Shown here one piece after another: positions 13,092 through 14,755 of a DNA stretch of 14,755 bases. The stretch covers positions 1-14,755 of the forward strand of contig JAPLGH010000049.1 in the NCBI GenBank assembly GCA_026390285.1, given 5' to 3'. This stretch comes from Caldisericota bacterium (GTDB lineage Bacteria > Caldisericota > Caldisericia > Cryosericales > Cryosericaceae). Position 1 is the stretch's first letter, and each line of letters starts with the position of its first letter. The position numbers and the translations under genes are program-made. The notes under the pieces are model-generated. The model made no database searches. It had not been told where the DNA came from and was given only the letters and a program-made list of their open reading frames with translations.

Positions 13092-13706
13092 CTACCTCCA
13101 GTGAGCGATGTCCTTGAACTCTGTCCTCAGTTTGGACAGAGAAGGAACCCTGTCAAGGAAATCTGATTCCGCGCGGGGATGGCGAATATCGCCAGGACAG
13201 CAATGGTAACGCTTGACCCCAAGAAAGCTACCTGTTGATGACTGCGACAAGGAAGAATAGGACCATCGCCGCGGCCGCTCCGTGGTTGCAGGGATGGAAC
13301 CTGGCCACCGTGAATGCGCAGGACCCCGGGCAGACTCAAACACAGACCAGGACGCGCCACGGCTCGCCGTCGCCCAAGACCCTCCCCTCCCGGAGGATAT
13401 GCCGGTGACGGTAGGTCGCACGATCCGCTGAACTGCCTGTCGCACGCGGGCCAGCACCGAACGTACGCTGGCTGACCACCACGACGTTCGCTCCAATGAT
13501 CGTGGGTCGCGGGGTGGCTTCTGCAAAGGACCGGAGCCGACACGTTCTACCAGCACGCGTCCGCAGGATGGGCACCGTTCGGACTGCCATGCAATGACAG
13601 CATGGCAGAAGGGACACGGACGGTACCCGGTTGGCATGTCACCACCAGTGCCGTTCATACTCTGCCGGGAATATGACTGTGTCTTGTCCCGATGTTCTTC
13701 TTCCAT
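13092..13706 (-). CDS. zinc-ribbon protein, C-terminal part doubtful
   Basis: The 204-residue frame starts at an ATG with AGGAGG 6 nt upstream. Residues 29-50 (RPCPFCHAVIAWQSERCPSC) are a clear zinc ribbon with C31, C34, C45 and C48, of the small kind used in scaffold or regulatory proteins. The rest is rich in Arg, Ser and Trp without any recognisable domain, and from about residue 110 it reads unlike a folded protein. In another frame, a stretch ending at a TAG at 13228-13230 reads HPCNHGAAAAMVLFFLVAVINR, a plausible single membrane anchor. A frameshift in the gene (or in the sequence) is therefore possible, which would leave 13092-13227 as promoter for the lipoprotein gene. As written, its TAG lies 2 nt before the lipoprotein ATG. 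Function unknown. Confidence 0.5.
   Translation of the reverse strand: MEEEHRDKTQSYSRQSMNGTGGDMPTGYRPCPFCHAVIAWQSERCPSCGRVLVERVGSGPLQKPPRDPRSLERTSWWSASVRSVLARVRQAVQRIVRPTVTGISSGRGGSWATASRGASWSVFESARGPAHSRWPGSIPATTERPRRWSYSSLSQSSTGSFLGVKRYHCCPGDIRHPRAESDFLDRVPSLSKLRTEFKDIAHWR
13119..13156 (-). promoter_or_regulatory. candidate promoter and inverted repeat ahead of the lipoprotein gene
   Basis: On the minus strand TTGACA (13151-13156) and the weak -10 CAAACT (13129-13134) are 16 bp apart. A perfect 8-bp inverted repeat (CTCTGTCC at 13119-13126 and GGACAGAG at 13134-13141, 7-nt loop) overlaps the -10 and start region. It lies within the 3' end of the open zinc-ribbon frame. Confidence 0.4.
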
Positions 13707-13733
13707 AAGGACCTCCTGCCCCGGGAACCGCTG

Positions 13734-13762
13734 ATCTCTCGAACGACACAAACACCAGTCAA
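13734..13762 (-). promoter_or_regulatory. possible promoter of the zinc-ribbon gene
   Basis: On the minus strand TTGACT (13757-13762) is a good -35; AGAGAT (13734-13739), 17 bp away, is a poor -10. It lies just downstream of the terminator of the ABC ATPase gene, the expected place for a new promoter. Confidence 0.3.
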
Positions 13763-13767
13763 GGGCA

Positions 13768-13806
13768 TAACAAGAACTGCCAGTCCCTTTCGCAAAGGAC
13801 CGGCAG
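13768..13806 (-). terminator. intrinsic terminator after the OppF/DppF-type ATPase gene
   Basis: The stem at 13777-13806 pairs CTGCC with GGCAG at its base, then GTCC with GGAC and CTTT with AAAG towards the CGC loop, with one mismatch and one bulge. On the minus strand it is followed by TTCTTGTT. It lies 27 nt beyond the ATPase stop. Confidence 0.65.
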
Positions 13807-13833
13807 CTCGGTTCAAACCTGCTCTGATGTTCT

Positions 13834-14755
13834 CTACTTCTTGGTCAGCAAGTGACAGGCAACCGTATGTCCCGGTGCAACTTCGATCATCGCGGGCTCC
13901 TGCTCCTTGCAGATGGGCATCGCATACGGGCACCGCGTGCGGAAGTGGCAGCCGGACGGGGGGTTCACTGGTGACGGCACGTCACCCTGTAGGATAATCC
14001 GCTCCCGCTTAACCTCGGGGTCAGGCACTGGCACTGCCGACAGCAGAGCCTGCGTGTATGGATGAAGCGGGTGGTCGAACAGCTCATCGTTTTCAGCCGT
14101 CTCGACGATCTTGCCAAGGTACATGACCGCAACGCGGTCAGACATATGGCGCACGACGGCAAGGTCGTGAGCAATGAAGAGATACGTCAGATTCAGCCGC
14201 TGCTGCAGCTCCTGCAACAAGTTGATGATCTGCGACTGAATCGACACATCCAAGGCCGAGATGGGCTCATCCAGAACAAGCAGTTCCGGATTGATGACAA
14301 GCGCGCGGGCAACTCCGATACGCTGGCGCTGACCACCGGAGAACTCATGAGGATAGCGCTTTTCATACTCCGGGCGCAGGCCCACCGTTTCCATCATGGT
14401 AGCGACAGCTTGTCGCCGTTCCTTACGCGTGCCGATGCCATGCACGTCCAAGGGTTCCTGAATAATGTCTCCCACAGGCATGCGCGGGTTGAGGGAGCCA
14501 TATGGATCCTGGAACATGATCTGCATGTTCCGACGGAGAGGCCGCATCTGGTTCGGGGTAAGTTTCGTAATGTCCTTGCCTTTGTAAATGATCTTCCCAC
14601 TCGTGGGCTGCAAGAGCTTCAGCATGGTGCGTCCGGTGGTTGTCTTGCCCGATCCGGATTCTCCCACCAAGCTCAAGGTCTCGCCCTGATTGATGAAGAA
14701 ACTCACCTCGTCCACAGCCCTGACTGAGGCCACGGTCGTAGAGAAGACTCCTCCC
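13834..14755 (-). CDS. oligopeptide/dipeptide-type ABC transporter ATP-binding protein (OppF/DppF family), partial
   Basis: The gene enters from the right edge: the frame is open to the window end (GGVFSTTVASVRAVDEVSF), so the GTG at 14733 is not taken as the start. Counting from that valine, Walker A is G-E-S-G-S-G-K-T-T (24-32). The Q-loop is MFQDPYGSLNPR (73-84), the signature FSGGQRQRIGVARAL (131-145), Walker B LLVLDEP (151-157), and the switch histidine lies in IAHD (187-190). The C-terminal oligo/dipeptide region (HPYTQALLSAVPVPDP) ends with four cysteines (C262, C268, C275, C293), a cluster reported to bind Fe-S in some relatives. It is one of two cytoplasmic ATPases energising import of peptides or oligosaccharides. 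It is the last gene of its operon, followed by a terminator. The substrate-binding protein at 1-690 is of the matching class but need not be its partner. Confidence 0.93.
   Translation of the reverse strand, partial: GGVFSTTVASVRAVDEVSFFINQGETLSLVGESGSGKTTTGRTMLKLLQPTSGKIIYKGKDITKLTPNQMRPLRRNMQIMFQDPYGSLNPRMPVGDIIQEPLDVHGIGTRKERRQAVATMMETVGLRPEYEKRYPHEFSGGQRQRIGVARALVINPELLVLDEPISALDVSIQSQIINLLQELQQRLNLTYLFIAHDLAVVRHMSDRVAVMYLGKIVETAENDELFDHPLHPYTQALLSAVPVPDPEVKRERIILQGDVPSPVNPPSGCHFRTRCPYAMPICKEQEPAMIEVAPGHTVACHLLTKK

Overview
This is a 14.8 kb stretch of bacterial chromosome, by eye about 58-60% G+C and gene-dense, with short spacers, good Shine-Dalgarno sites and sigma70-type promoters. 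The mix points to an anaerobic, probably environmental bacterium outside the well-studied groups: a peptide/oligosaccharide-type ABC transporter, a binding protein carrying copper-amine-oxidase N-terminal repeats, SagB-like nitroreductase, flavodoxin, CGGC protein, Mrp/NBP35 ATPase and a DUF134-NifX protein. A Caldisericota/Cryosericota-like lineage would fit, but that is a guess from gene content.

Layout. 1-690 (-) is the N-terminal part of a secreted substrate-binding protein that runs off the left edge. 691-1048 holds its promoter and a (+) remnant of a HAD-type hydrolase gene that has lost its N-terminal part. 1042-3012 (-) is a 13-Asp-box (BNR) beta-propeller protein. 3165-5413 (+) carries a SagB-type nitroreductase, a flavodoxin and a two-domain GNAT acetyltransferase whose mRNA looks leaderless. 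5429-6145 (-) is a YgjP-type zinc metalloprotease. 6372-9513 (+) is a two-component system: an OmpR/PhoB regulator overlapping by 11 nt a histidine kinase with three successive membrane-sensor modules. Two copies of a ~55-bp palindromic repeat bracket this pair; the downstream copy contains a perfect 47-bp palindrome. 9569-11864 (-) holds a CGGC-domain protein, an Mrp/NBP35 Fe-S ATPase and a DUF134-NifX fusion; the fusion and Mrp overlap by 14 nt, and the unit starts at a promoter with a perfect 16-bp palindrome over its -10. 12067-13706 (-) carries a lipoprotein of unknown function and a zinc-ribbon protein with a doubtful C-terminus. 13834-14755 (-) is an OppF/DppF-type ATPase running off the right edge.

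How the genes work together. The DUF134-NifX and Mrp genes form a coupled iron-sulphur/metal handling unit, with the CGGC protein nearby, and the fusion may regulate itself. The nitroreductase and flavodoxin are neighbouring FMN proteins, each with its own promoter candidate. The two edge genes belong to the same class of transporter but lie 13 kb apart. The most unusual items are the palindromic repeat pair with a compensatory base change, the triple-sensor kinase, the DUF134-NifX fusion with a strong internal start, and the truncated HAD gene. No rRNA, tRNA, CRISPR array, transposase or phage gene was seen.
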